The position numbers and the translations under genes are program-made. Positions 12,301-22,035 of a DNA stretch of 64,000 nt are shown one piece after another (position 1 is the first letter of the stretch; every line of letters begins with the position of its first letter). Origin of the DNA: Paratinospora sagittata (lineage: Eukaryota; Streptophyta; Magnoliopsida; Ranunculales; Menispermaceae); contig CM069598.1 of the NCBI GenBank assembly GCA_035771175.1, positions 17,097,438 to 17,161,437 of the forward strand. The letters run 5' to 3'. Below the pieces are notes generated by a model. That model saw only the letters and a list, made by a program, of their open reading frames with translations. It did not search any database and was not told the origin of the DNA.

Positions 12301-15300
12301 TAAATTTATTTGTCCTTCAAATTTTAACAATATCACTTATCTTACATAACTCTAGAACAATTCCGCAACCAAAATCACCCTACTTTGATTCTATAACTTG
12401 TGTCACCTTCAATATCTCCTTTCATATTACATATAACCATGGTCTAAAAATTCGCCGAATTTCGCCGAAATTCGGTGAATTTTTTCGGTTTTTTTACCAT
12501 CGAAGTGCAAAGTGGATGTAAAATAAAAAATGCAAAAATTCGCTAAATAATTCGATAAACTTCGACAACTTCGACGAAATTCGATAAACTTCGACAAAAG
12601 TTTAGTTTTTCAATAAAAAAAAATGCAAAAATTTGAGCAAAAATTCGACAAAATTCGATGAAATTAGACAGAGAAGTAAAAAAGATGTTACTTCATCAAT
12701 AAAAAACAAAAAAACACTAATAATTATGTATTATTTTCAACTTCATCAACCAACATAGCAATATAAATTTTAAAAAATAATTTAACAAGTTAACAAATTA
12801 TGTAGTTTATGGGATATGCTTTACTAAAAAAAAAAAAAAGAAGCAAAATAAATAAATAGTTAAAGTCGAAATAAGATAAAAACTTAAAAATAAATTAAAA
12901 AATTTTCTAAAGTCATCTTTTTTTAGTTAACTCTTATGAAACAAGATTAATAAACAACACATTCAAATAATAAACTAATAAATTAAGCATGATAGAATTC
13001 AAACTAGTAAAGTATATGGTCGAGAAGCAAGCCACCACAAAATTAAATATCAAAATAAAGAAAACAAATTAAGACCAAAAGTCGTCATTCAAATTCATCA
13101 ACTCACTTAACAAGATTGATTTTGTTAGGTCGCTTATTGATATTTTTATGTATTAAAAGTGTCTATTTATATTAGTTTTTAGCTTATACTACAATAAATT
13201 TAGATATTTAAGCATATATGCAAAAATTCTCTAAACTTCTCTAATTTAGCAAATTTTTACAAAAATTCTCCATGTCGAATTAAACTTCTCCGAATTAATT
13301 CTGATTTTTGAAGGTCGAAGTTTAGGGCGAAATCGAAGTTTCGAACCTTGCATATAACTAAGAATAATATGATAACATTGAGTACAAATCATATTGAGTA
13401 AACTTCTAGAGCAACTTTTACGAGTTCCTAGAGATTTACGTACTCCATATATTTGTCCTTCACCAATGTAGCTAATGCTCAAGTTAGAAAACCAAGTGCA
13501 TATTAGGTTTTGGGAGGATGTTTGGTGTGGCTCTCAAAGTTTGCGACTCTTTTTTTTTTTTTAAAGAAACTAAAGATAGTATATATGTATAAAATGTAAA
13601 ATTTTGAGAACTGTACAACGGTATAACCCCACTCCTTTACTACGAGGATACAAAACTGCCCCATTCTCTTAGCCAATCACCAAAGGCATAACCCAAAGAC
13701 AGCGAGCTATTAGCAATCCAAAAGGATGCTAACATTTGGGAATTCTACCAAACTCTAACCGCCGAAGAAAATTCATCGTGAAATATTCTTTTGTTCCTCT
13801 CCTTCCACAGAGACCACAAGACTGCCAAACATACCACCCTCCAATGATCTCGCCATGAGGACTGAACGGTGCTCAAAAAAGGAAAAATGTCTATAAAATC
13901 CTCCACAGTAAGGTCACAACTCATGACTGGGAAATGCTAACACCATCTAGCCCACACCTCTCTAGCTACTGGGCATTGCCAACATAAATGTTGCATCGAC
14001 TCGTAATCCTAACCACACAAATAACACCAATACAGGGATATGCACATATATGGGAAGCGTTTTTGTAGCATATCCCCCGTATTCAACTTCCCATAAGAAG
14101 CTACCCATCCCAAGAATTTAACCTTCAATGGAACCTTGGCTTTCCAAATGGAAGAGCGTGACGAAAATGGGAGAAGGTTGGGAACATTGAGAATAGATAA
14201 ATGGAAGGCCTTGGTAGTAAAAAAACCTAGAAGGATCCCATGGCCAAGACACTCTTATCATCAACCCCGGATAGGTGGCATCCCTCAAGCAAGCCCATTA
14301 GGGAAAGCACCTCATCCTCCTCCCTAGATGAAAGAGCTCTACCTATATGCAAGTTTGCGACTCTTTTTTTGAATCTCTATAATTTGTACTCTCCTCATTA
14401 TGGCTAAGTTGAGGGCAAAGGCATTTGACTATGAATCTAATGGAGTGGGAGACGAGTTATATAATTTCCTTGTTAGCTTGCCTTGAAAGTTGTTTCCTTT
14501 TAGATGAGGGGCAGATAGGGGGGTGTGGACCATTGATCCTAGTGGAACTCTTACCACAATTTTTTGACCTTCTCATACTTATCCTAACAAGCCAATCTTT
14601 ACCTCTCATATTTTTATTTATTTATATTTGGAAGGCAAGTGTCCCATCTAAGATAAAAGTTTTGGGTTGGTTACTTTTACATGATAAATTGAACTTGCGG
14701 GCATTCTATAGCAAATGAAACAACAACTTGAAAAGGGTTTGGTTGTTTTGGAAAGATGGAGGAATTACTTTGACTGACCTTCCTCCCCAATGAGGAATTT
14801 TTGCTGGAGGTGTTCGCGAGTTGGGTTGGTTCGGGTTATGGCAAAATACCAACCCAACCCAATAGACCTCCTAAACCCAACCCACTAACTTCGGGTTGGT
14901 TTGGGTCGGGTTGATCAAGTTAGTCTACTCAATATAAAAATTAAAAAATTGTATGATCTACTCAATTTTTGAATTCTAAATTTCATTTTTAAAACTATTT
15001 TTAAGTCAAATGTGGCTATTATAATACTTATTAAAGTGACTTCTTTCATGCTACTTTCATTATAATGTTTTGAATAATTCTATTATAGTAAATGACTATC
15101 GTAAAACTGATAAATATAAAATAATAACTATCACTTTTAATTAGTTCGGGTTGGTTCAAGTTCATTCGGGTTGGTTCGGTTATTTTTTTATAAGACCTTG
15201 ACCCAACCCAAACCAATTAGATGTATAAACCCAACCCAAAAGGTTTGGTTCGGTCGGGTTAATCGGGTTATACCCCTAATTTTTGCTTTCTTTCCTCTCC

Positions 15301-18300
15301 CGGGAGTCTCTTCCTACCAAACTCAAAGACTTCCGCAGAATGGTGTTTCTATGGCGATGTGGTCTATTTGGAAGGAAGGAAAACTCAAATTATTGAATGA
15401 ATCGATCAAGAAAGTTGCAAAGTTTGGGAGAGTTCATATTTTGTTGCTTTAATTTCGGTCAGCTCTACTAAGTTATCTAAAGGGTACAGGTTTAGTGAGT
15501 GGTTGAGGGGGTGGACAATGTTTTGAGTTGCTTGTAAGCAAGGCCAGGAGAACCTCTTGTCCTCATAGTGCTCACCTATCTTTATTTGTATTTCCTCTGT
15601 TGCCCTTTTAATTATTATTTGTATTTCCTCCATTGCCCTTTTAATTAAGTTTCTAATTTCTTTAAAAAAAAAGTTCTAGACTTAAAGCATTACAACTTCC
15701 CTATTACTACAAGTGCCTTTGCCACTCAAAAATAAATGTGTTACCCAAAAGAACACCAACATTTTGGCATCAAAAGTGACTTTCAAACCATCCTCTTGCA
15801 TGGTTATCTTATCTCTCCTCAATCATAACCCCTAAGGTTTGTAATATAGAATAAAGAAGTAGCCTCAAAGTCCAAATATTTTCTCTCCTTGAAAATGCTT
15901 CAATTTCCAACGCCTTAATATCCATCATTGAACTTGGGACCAATTAGATTTTCATAATGACTAAATGAAAGAATAGAGCAAGGGGAAGTGAAAAAGGCAA
16001 TACTAGGGGTGAAAGGGTCCCGACTGACCCGACCCAACCATTTCGGGTCGGGTTTACTCTATAGGTCGGGTTGTTCAGGTGGCTATTTTCGTAAACCCAA
16101 CCTAATTGGGTCGGGTGTCAGGTTTAGTTAAAACCCAGTCAGGTTGACCCGACCCGACCCGTTAAATATATATATATAATCCTCTAATCCTAATCTATAT
16201 ATACCAAGTATCTAATTTTAACCTATATGCTAAAATTTACTTTATACTTCTAAATATGACAAACTTCTACCTAAATGCTATTTCTATTTAATAACCTAAA
16301 CTTTCTAATCTAACCAAAAAAAAAATTTAATATGGGTTTCCTCGTTGAGGACCCCTAGCACTCATGCTCCAAAAATAGGAGCTCAAGTGCCAATGTTGAG
16401 TGTGTGAATCTTTGAGTGGAGAACCTTTTTTATAGGATGAGAGTTCAACCTCTCCCCCTTCAAAGGCAATGTGGTACTAACAAAAAGAGAGGGAGAACAA
16501 AACTTCCATCTAATTAATAGAAAAAAAAAAATTCATCTCCATACACCTATATACCCACAAACGTTGTGGGACTAAAAGAGGGGGAAGAAGGGGGTTCTAT
16601 ATACACTACACATGGACATGGCATTGAAAATAAAGGTGATTATGATTTATGGGGATAACCTTAGCAAAAATTAACCTAAATATATGATATATCCATTCAA
16701 GTTTTTGGATTGATTCTAAGTACATGAGTGCAATTTTCATAAGTCAAAAAGGCCTGAATGTTATGTGCTAACTATATCTTCCAAGACGTTGTAGAGATTA
16801 TTGGAGGGTGGTTGTTTTTGCGATCATTTTGTCGGTTTGGAAGAAAGAAATTCACGCATTTTCGAGGACCAAGACCAAGATGTAGGGGTTGTTTGGAAAA
16901 ACTCTTTCTTTTTGGCCTCTCTGTGGGTTAGTACTTGTGAACTTGCTAGAGGTTACTCCTTGAGGGATTGGTTGAGTTGTTGGTGTCCCATTTTGGATAA
17001 TTTTTGAGTCTATTGGATCCATGTGCTCTCTTGTATTTTTTATGTACAATTAATACAATACATATATTTGTGTCTTGTCAAAAAAAAATTATTATAACAT
17101 TAGAAATTATAAATTTGAAATTATTATCTTTATTATTATTAGATCATACTAGTATGTAGTCTAATTAGTCTAGACTAATTTTTTTATGAAAATAAGCTAA
17201 TTTTAATACATATTATACCCAACTTTTATTGCATTATGTGAATGTAAGTATAGACTCATTTTTATGAGAATAAACTAATTTTAACATATATTATACCCAC
17301 CTTTTATTACATTATGTGAATGCAGGTATTAAGTATAGACTAATTATTGATAAGAATAAATTAATTTTAACACATACTATTCCCAACTTTAATTATATTA
17401 TTGTGACATGATTCAAAACTAATCAATGTCATTGGTCAATACCTTGCAAAAAAATGTCATAATACTAACTTGGAAAGATTATATAAATGCAATTATAGAC
17501 TAATATTTTATAAGAGTAGAATATTTTTAACCCAAATGTTATACCCAACTTTAATTATTTTATGGTCACATTACAGCTTGTCAAATAATTTGAATAGCTT
17601 TATCCAACAATCATGGAACATGACTTAGAAGAGAGGAAAGAAAATCTCCCCGACCCATTGCAAGTTGCAACCATTTAAAGAGAGAATGAACATAAAAGTT
17701 ATGGGGAGATGGTTAATTGGGTTTATATAGGAGGATTTGAAACTTTTGGGGAGGGAGGAAAATCCCCCCAACTATTAGTCCCACATTGCTTGTGTGGGAA
17801 AGGTGGGAGGATTCTCCTCCTATATAAACTCAATCCACCCTCCCATCTTAACCCATCTCACAAGAGGGCCTCTAGTGATCATAAGAAGCCTTCTAAGGAG
17901 GAGCCTCTGTAATACTGCATTGAGGCTCCCCCAAAAATAAAAAAAATTGATTTACTTTTTCATTTTTGTTTCCTTTTGTGTTATGGTTTTTCTCTGCATT
18001 TTCTTCGTTTTTGTTTTCTTTTGTAATTTCATTTTCAATTTTTCTCCATTTTCTTAGTTTTATTTTTCTCTTTGCTATTTTGTCTTTTTTTTTTTAATTT
18101 CATGTGATTTTTTCTTTTATTTTTTTATTTTTTAATTTAAATATTGACCTTAGGTCGGTCGGGTTGAGCCCCCAAAAAAGGGGAGGTCGGGTGGGTTGTT
18201 AGGCCGAAACCCTACCCGATTTTACCCCTAGGCAATACCATGGTTCAAAAAATCAAATTCATTAGCCGAATTTCGATGAATTAATTTGATTTTTTAAACC

Positions 18301-21070
18301 ACTGAAGTGCAAAGTGGATGTAATAGAAAAATGCAAAAATTCACCGAAAAATTCGATAAAATTTAAAAAAAAAAAAAGAAATCGATAAACTTTGACAAAA
18401 GTTTAATTTTTCAATTACAAAATGCAAAAATTTGATGAACTTCAACAGAGAAGAAAGCATGTGTTATTTTATCAATAAAAAATAAGAAAATTACCAATAA
18501 TTATGCATTTTTTAACTTTATCAACCAACGTAGCAATATAAATATAAATAATAATCTGACAAGCTAACAAATCATATAATTTTATGGGATATAGCTTACG
18601 GAAAAAAAAAAAAAAAAAAAAAAAGCCATAAAAATAAAAACAAAGCAAAAAAGAATAAATAAGATAAAAACTTAAAAATACATTGAAAGCGTTTCCAAAG
18701 CCATTTTCTTTAGTTAAAATCATGTAAAACAAGATGAAAAAGAAATATATTTAAATAATAAACTAACAAATTAGGTAATCAAATGCGGAATGTCAATATA
18801 GCAAAGTATATGATTAAGAAGCAAGCCACCACAAAATTGAAAATCAAAACATAAAAAAGGAATTACGATGAAAAGCCACTATTTCAAATTCATCAACCAA
18901 CTTAAAAAGATTGATTTTGTTAGGTCAATTAAGGATATTTTTATGTATTAAAAGTTTTTATTTATAGTTTTTAGTTTATATTACAATTAATCTAGATATT
19001 TTTAGCATCTATGCAAAAATTCTCTAAACTTCTCTAATTTAGTGAATTTTATAAAAAAACTCCATGTTAAATTAGACTTTCCCGAATTAGTTTTGATTTT
19101 CAAGTGACTGAATTCCAAGGCGAAGTTGAATTTTCCATCCTTGGGCAATATAATAGAAGATAGTGGATAACTCACCATCAAATTTTCCATCAATGTTGTC
19201 AAGGCCTCGCCTAGGTCATTTTGGGGGAGAACCGCCTAGGTTGTTTGCTAGGCAGTAAGAGGGGATAAATGAAGATAAAACTATAAGGGTTTATCTGTAA
19301 ATATGTTTTTATTTAATATAAAAGGATTTTAATGGGAAACCCTTGAGCCCTAACCCATCGCTGTGTTGTCCGACGGTTCTCCGGCGATTCTATATATATA
19401 TATATGTGTATGTATGTATGTATGTATGCATGCATGCATGTATATGTATGTGTGTATATAGAAAGAAAGAGGGACCAATAAATAAATAAATAAATTCTCT
19501 AGGGGCCTCTAAATAAATATTTTATATGTGGCCTAGGCACCGCTTAAGCAAGCCTAAATAGCGTATATCGCCTATCATCGTCTTGCCGCCTTGACAACAC
19601 TGTTTCCCATAATAAATGATGACCAAGGGTGACGTCCACCCAAGCGTAAAGCAAACTTATAGTTGAAATATTATTCAACTATGCACACTACATGTACTTA
19701 TAGTTGGGATTCTCCCACGCAATTGACATGAGGTTAGGTTAGATTGAACCTTCTTCATGCTTGCTCCGATGGAATCCTTAAACTCTCCCAGACTCCCAAT
19801 TCCCCATCAAAACTTTGTGATTGGTCACAATTACTTTCCATAATCAACCTTTTTCTATGAAAAACCTTCAAGAAATCCCAATACAAAATTCCTGTTTCTT
19901 ACTGTCCTAAATCTCTCAGCAAGTATCAGATAGCTTGTTCCAACTAACCCAATGAGCTCTTAAAGGCTTTTCTGGATAGTTCCATAGGAGTCTTAATTCC
20001 TTGCCAAAGTCATCGTATCTCACGATGATAACAGTTTCCTTTTCAACATGATAGTTCCATAAAAATCTTTCTAGGAAAAGATCCCCAAAGATTTTCCAAA
20101 TTTCACACTACACTTTACTAACACTATAAATGTTGGAAAAAGTCTGATTTAAGTAAAATGTTTTGCTTTCCATGGCAAACAAATCATACTCGACTTAACT
20201 CAACTCAACAAAGCCTTTTCCCAACTACATGGGGTCGGGCCGGGCGGCTACATTTCCTCCACTCCGCTATATCAATGGCAGGCAAATGATCTACGACATA
20301 AAACTACACTACAAGGATTAACCACCACATCGATTTAAAATTAGTCCCTTAAAGAATGATTATCATTCCTATGGCCCCAAATTTTTTTATTTTTTGTTTT
20401 TTGTTTTTAAGCACAAAAAGAAAGGAGCAACTTTTCATTTCATAAAGGAAAGGAGCAACTTTACTCCAATCAGAACATGACAGAAACAATAAGGAATCAA
20501 GCAAAACACACACACACACACAATTCTTTAAAAAAATAACACCAACTTCAGAACAAAAAAAAAAAAAAAAGAAGAGGAAAGTACACAATATCAAAATCAT
20601 CGACACTAGGTCACATACCTGCGGAATTTCCGCCACGTACTGCCGAGGATTCACTTGTCTAACCGATAATTGACAGTCCTTCCTTCCACAAAAAATTCAA
20701 ATTAGAACAAAAACCAGAAGAAGAAGGAGAAATCATCAAATCAAATGAGAACAAAACAGTATAAACAAAACAGAAAGACGGACGATACCTTGAGAAGATC
20801 CAGGGTCTCGGAAGCCATTCGACCTTTACTCGGCAATCCGAACCGAATCTCACTTCTCTCCACAACACTTCCATCGGTCTTTCCATTCACAGTCGTCGTG
20901 ACAGATGACAGCGAGGCGCAGCAAGTAATTGATGGTTTCAGTGAAACGTAAGATGGCGAAGAAGAAGAAGAAGAAGAAGAAGAAGAAGACGAAGGTATGG
21001 AGAAAATGCAGAGCGAAGAAACACTTGCAGACGATGGATAATTAGCGAGCATTGCTTGAAACGACGCCAT
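3391..21070 (-). CDS. HISN1: ATP phosphoribosyltransferase, chloroplastic (HISN1), 3' end outside window
   Basis: Catalyses the first step of histidine synthesis, joining ATP and PRPP to phosphoribosyl-ATP, in the plastid. Nine minus-strand exons, all with GT..AG borders and all ending on codon boundaries: 20789-21070, 20619-20678, 9555-9668, 8056-8121, 7839-7946, 7636-7719, 3903-4004, 3533-3646, 3391-3471 (1011 bp, 337 codons). Residues 1 to ~70 are a Ser-rich transit peptide. The catalytic domain starts at [12 protein letters not shown] (~74), followed by [27 protein letters not shown], and the PRPP-binding HisG signature [20 protein letters not shown] spanning exons 6-7. The last in-window residues are [18 protein letters not shown]. 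Plant enzymes have roughly 410 residues, so about 75 C-terminal codons (the regulatory ACT-like end) are missing. I did not find them in 1-3390, so they must lie further left. The start is the ATG at 21068-21070; two codons upstream in the same frame there is only GTG. Family assignment is firm; exon borders are by eye. Confidence 0.95.
3716..3852. repeat. Three imperfect 46-47 bp tandem units in a HISN1 intron
   Basis: Units starting at 3716, 3763 and 3809 share CCAG(C/T)TTCTT..AAATCAAGATC.TGTTCATGAAT-type sequence. They lie in the intron between exons 7 and 8. No function is apparent. Confidence 0.6.
4501..6026. repeat. Tandem duplication, copy 1 (~1.5 kb)
   Basis: Copy 1 of a direct duplication inside the HISN1 intron between exons 6 and 7. 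Matching landmarks include CAATTGCAGCTACCATTCTG (about 4523 and 6050), GTAGAAACCCAATGGGAG (about 5245 and 6736) and ATGAAAGTGA.ACAACTGA (about 5974 and 7478). No exon is included. Scattered substitutions and short indels show that it is not recent. Confidence 0.85.
6027..7535. repeat. Tandem duplication, copy 2 (~1.5 kb)
   Basis: Second unit, directly adjacent to the first and ending about 100 bp before exon 6 (7636-7719). The order of landmarks is preserved throughout. Relative to copy 1 it lacks several short stretches, for example around the GTTATGTGGTGC segment seen in copy 1 near 4889. Confidence 0.85.
8122..9554 (-). other. HISN1 intron 3, no element recognised
   Basis: An AT-rich intron between exons 3 and 4. 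I see no transposon ends or coding homology in it. The short ORFs present have no recognisable domain. Confidence 0.4.
10278..10480 (-). pseudogene. LINE 3'-end fragment
   Basis: The minus strand resembles the LINE end at 13557-13790: the phrases CCAATCCCCAAAGGTGTAACCCA and CAATCCAAAAAGAGGCTAACATTTGGGA recur in near-identical form. They encode the [18 protein letters not shown] tail found downstream of plant L1 RT. Only ~200 bp remain. Confidence 0.6.
10637..10745. repeat. SINE/RTE-tail-like repeat
   Basis: Contains CTCAACTCATCTCAACCCAATC..TTTTCCCAACTCCATGGGGTC. A second copy of the same motif lies at about 20178-20330 (ACTCAACTCAACAAAGCC..CCCAACTACATGGGGTCG). From memory, the motif resembles plant SINE/RTE LINE tails; that assignment is unchecked. 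Confidence 0.45.
11087..11735. mobile_element. Non-autonomous hAT-like element
   Basis: A 649-bp element starting CAGTGTTATCAAGTGTGCGCC and ending GCGCTTTTAATTACCTTG. The flanking octamers CCTTAAAT (11079-11086) and CCCTAAAT (11736-11743) differ by one base, matching an 8-bp hAT target duplication. Both ends are rich in GCGCCT(C/T)AGGCG motifs in inverted orientation, and the middle is AT-rich. No transposase is encoded. Confidence 0.75.
12438..13350. mobile_element. Non-autonomous hAT-like element, family A copy 1
   Basis: A 913-bp element with a perfect 8-bp target duplication CATATAAC (12430-12437 and 13351-13358). Ends are CATGGTCTAAAAATTCGCCG and, complemented, CAAGGTTCGAAACTTCGATT. Subterminal TTCGCCGAA/TTCGAC motifs repeat. 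It is homologous over its length to 18239-19143 (shared stretches such as GAAGTGCAAAGTGGATGTAA and AAGCAAGCCACCACAAAATT). Non-coding. Confidence 0.85.
13557..14350 (-). mobile_element. Truncated LINE nested in the plus-strand LINE
   Basis: Flanked by a 20-bp direct repeat AAGTTTGCGACTCTTTTTTT (13537-13556 and 14351-14370). Its poly(A) tail appears as the poly(T) at about 13550-13562. The minus strand encodes [20 protein letters not shown] and then, after an in-frame stop, [20 protein letters not shown], both typical of L1 3' ends. It is 5'-truncated. Confidence 0.8.
14805..15278. mobile_element. Non-autonomous hAT-like element with GGGTTGG-rich ends
   Basis: A 474-bp element, TGGAGGTGTTCGCGAGTTGG...GGGTTATACCCCTA, flanked by a perfect 8-bp duplication ATTTTTGC (14797-14804 and 15279-15286). 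Inverted copies of AACCCAACCC/GGGTTGGTT lie at both ends. Inserted in the plus-strand LINE. Non-coding. Confidence 0.8.
16004..18230. mobile_element. 2.2-kb hAT-like element with GGGTCGGG-rich ends
   Basis: Starts TAGGGGTGAAAGGGTCCCG and ends CCCGATTTTACCCCTA, flanked by a perfect GGCAATAC (15996-16003 and 18231-18238). Clusters of GACCCGACCC/GGGTCGGG sit near both ends. Inside are a LINE end (16780-17092), AT-rich filler, and a segment with LTR-like AGTCCCACATTGC near 17780. No transposase was recognised. Confidence 0.75.
16780..17092 (+). pseudogene. LINE 3' end with poly(A), inside the 2.2-kb hAT-like element
   Basis: Plus strand reads [23 protein letters not shown] sequence, then (after frame changes) [20 protein letters not shown] and [14 protein letters not shown]. 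This is the conserved end of plant L1 polyproteins. It is followed by 3' UTR and poly(A) at about 17084-17092. Dead fragment. Confidence 0.7.
18239..19143. mobile_element. Non-autonomous hAT-like element, family A copy 2
   Basis: A 905-bp element starting CATGGTTCAAAAAATC and ending TTTTCCATCCTTG, flanked by GGCAATAC (18231-18238) and GGCAATAT (19144-19151). Homologous to 12438-13350. Its left target duplication is also the right duplication of the element at 16004-18230, so the two lie back to back. Contains a long poly(A) near 18602-18624. Confidence 0.8.
19191..19602. mobile_element. Non-autonomous hAT-like element, 412 bp
   Basis: Starts CAATGTTGTCAAGGCCTCGCC and ends CTTGCCGCCTTGACAACACTG, a good terminal inverted repeat. 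Flanks TTTTCCAT (19183-19190) and TTTCCCAT (19603-19610) differ at one base. Contains a TATG/CATG microsatellite near 19391-19450. Non-coding. Confidence 0.75.
20178..20330. repeat. SINE/RTE-tail-like repeat, second copy
   Basis: Shares CTCAACTCAAC..TTTTCCCAACT.CATGGGGTC with 10637-10745. It lies in HISN1 intron 2 close to exon 2. Confidence 0.45.
20958..20989. repeat. (GAA)n microsatellite coding for poly-Ser in HISN1 transit peptide
   Basis: About ten GAA triplets on the plus strand read as a run of Ser codons (TCT/TTC frame) around residues 27-38 of HISN1, within the plastid transit peptide. A run like this is length-unstable, and transit peptides tolerate Ser-rich length change. Confidence 0.85.
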
Positions 21071-21604
21071 TGCCACCTTCTTATTCTTCTTCTCGTATTT
21101 CTTCTTGAATTTCTCTTGTCTTTCTAAACGTGTCGGAGAAGCAGAGGCCGCGGCGCCAGGTGTGGTGGCGAAGACAAAATAAGAAGCGTCGCAGTGGTGG
21201 TGGTGGTGGTGGTGGTGGTGGCGGTAGTGATGGGAGTGTTTTTTAAGTTGTGGGCTGTGGCGACCGGAGCTTTAGATTCTAATTTAGGGAAAATGAATGC
21301 CAAGACAAGGAGCGCGCCCTAGCTCCAATAGTAATCTTTTGGTGGGTCGTGGAGCCAGAGTTTTCGCACCGTTTGATCTTAATCGTCCTATGGTACGACG
21401 TGGTGCAGATCTGGTTTAGATGAGGGATACGGTGGTCCGAATATGCGAATGCTGGATTGTCCGTATTCAGGCGGGCGCCCCTGGGTTTTTTACTTCGTTA
21501 ACCTAATTAATTAAAATGATGTCCTTCGTAAGCTATTTTTTTACTACGACGAAAGTGGCACAAATTTTTTTTTTTTTAAATGTAAGAAATCTGAATTTTT
21601 TCCA
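21071..21604 (-). promoter_or_regulatory. HISN1 5' UTR and proximal upstream region
   Basis: The sequence upstream of the HISN1 ATG is GC-richer than its surroundings to about 21480. It includes a (GTG)n run at 21194-21231, which reads CAC/ACC on the gene strand. No convincing TATA box was seen. The transcription start cannot be fixed from sequence. Confidence 0.4.
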
Positions 21605-22035
21605 ACCAGCAACGTAATATCCTCTTAAGAATTCCGGAATGGATGAAACCTCGTTCTCAGGTCCTACTGATTTTTGACCCTCAACAATAAGTTTTAGTTC
21701 AAATTAACTAAATTAACTAAAAAAATGTGTTTGAGGCAACCGCAACTAATTCACCGAGTTTTTTTTCCGTTCAACACTTGGAGCGAGTTACAATATCTTC
21801 CCAAAAACCCCCAGAACAGATGAAACCCCATTTTCAGTTCCCGGTGAATTTTTGACCCTCCAACCAAAAATTGTAATTCAATTGAACTTCATTAAATCAA
21901 GAATCAAGTTTTAGGCCACCACGGCCAATCCATGGGCTATTTTACCTCCCAACCACTTCAAGTGAGTCCTAACATCCTCCTACAGGACCCCGAAATCAAT
22001 AGAACCCCGCACCTGTACCTCGATGAAATTTTGAA
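21605..22035. repeat. Degenerate ~180-bp tandem repeat, about 2.4 units
   Basis: Units start near 21605, 21790 and 21970. Aligned features are: AATATC(C/T)TC...; GGA.GATGAAACC; GTTCTCAG; GATTTTTGACCCTC; AATTCA.TGAACT; TTAGGCCACC.C..CAATTCA; and a final CAACACTTGGAGCGAGT / CAACCACTTCAAGTGAGT. The third unit is cut near TTTTGAACC. Strongly diverged, upstream of HISN1. Confidence 0.6.

Larger units (their letters stand above)
13485..15672 (+). pseudogene. LINE 3' region, split by two younger insertions
   Basis: Plus-strand pieces join into one L1-type 3' end: [17 protein letters not shown] before 13557; zf-RVT-like [20 protein letters not shown] at about 14635-14695; then [20 protein letters not shown] at about 15351-15410; then a poly(A) at 15663-15672. 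A minus-strand LINE (13557-14350) and a hAT element (14805-15278) interrupt it. There are several stops and it is non-functional. Confidence 0.7.
9669..20618 (-). other. HISN1 intron 2, ~10.95 kb transposon-rich intron
   Basis: Bounded by donor GTATGT after exon 2 (CCGCAG|GTATGT on the minus strand) and acceptor TTGCAG before exon 3 (CTATCAAAC..). It is occupied largely by the hAT-like, LINE and SINE-like elements listed separately. The remainder (9669-10277, 15673-15995, 19611-20170) shows nothing I can name. Confidence 0.85.
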
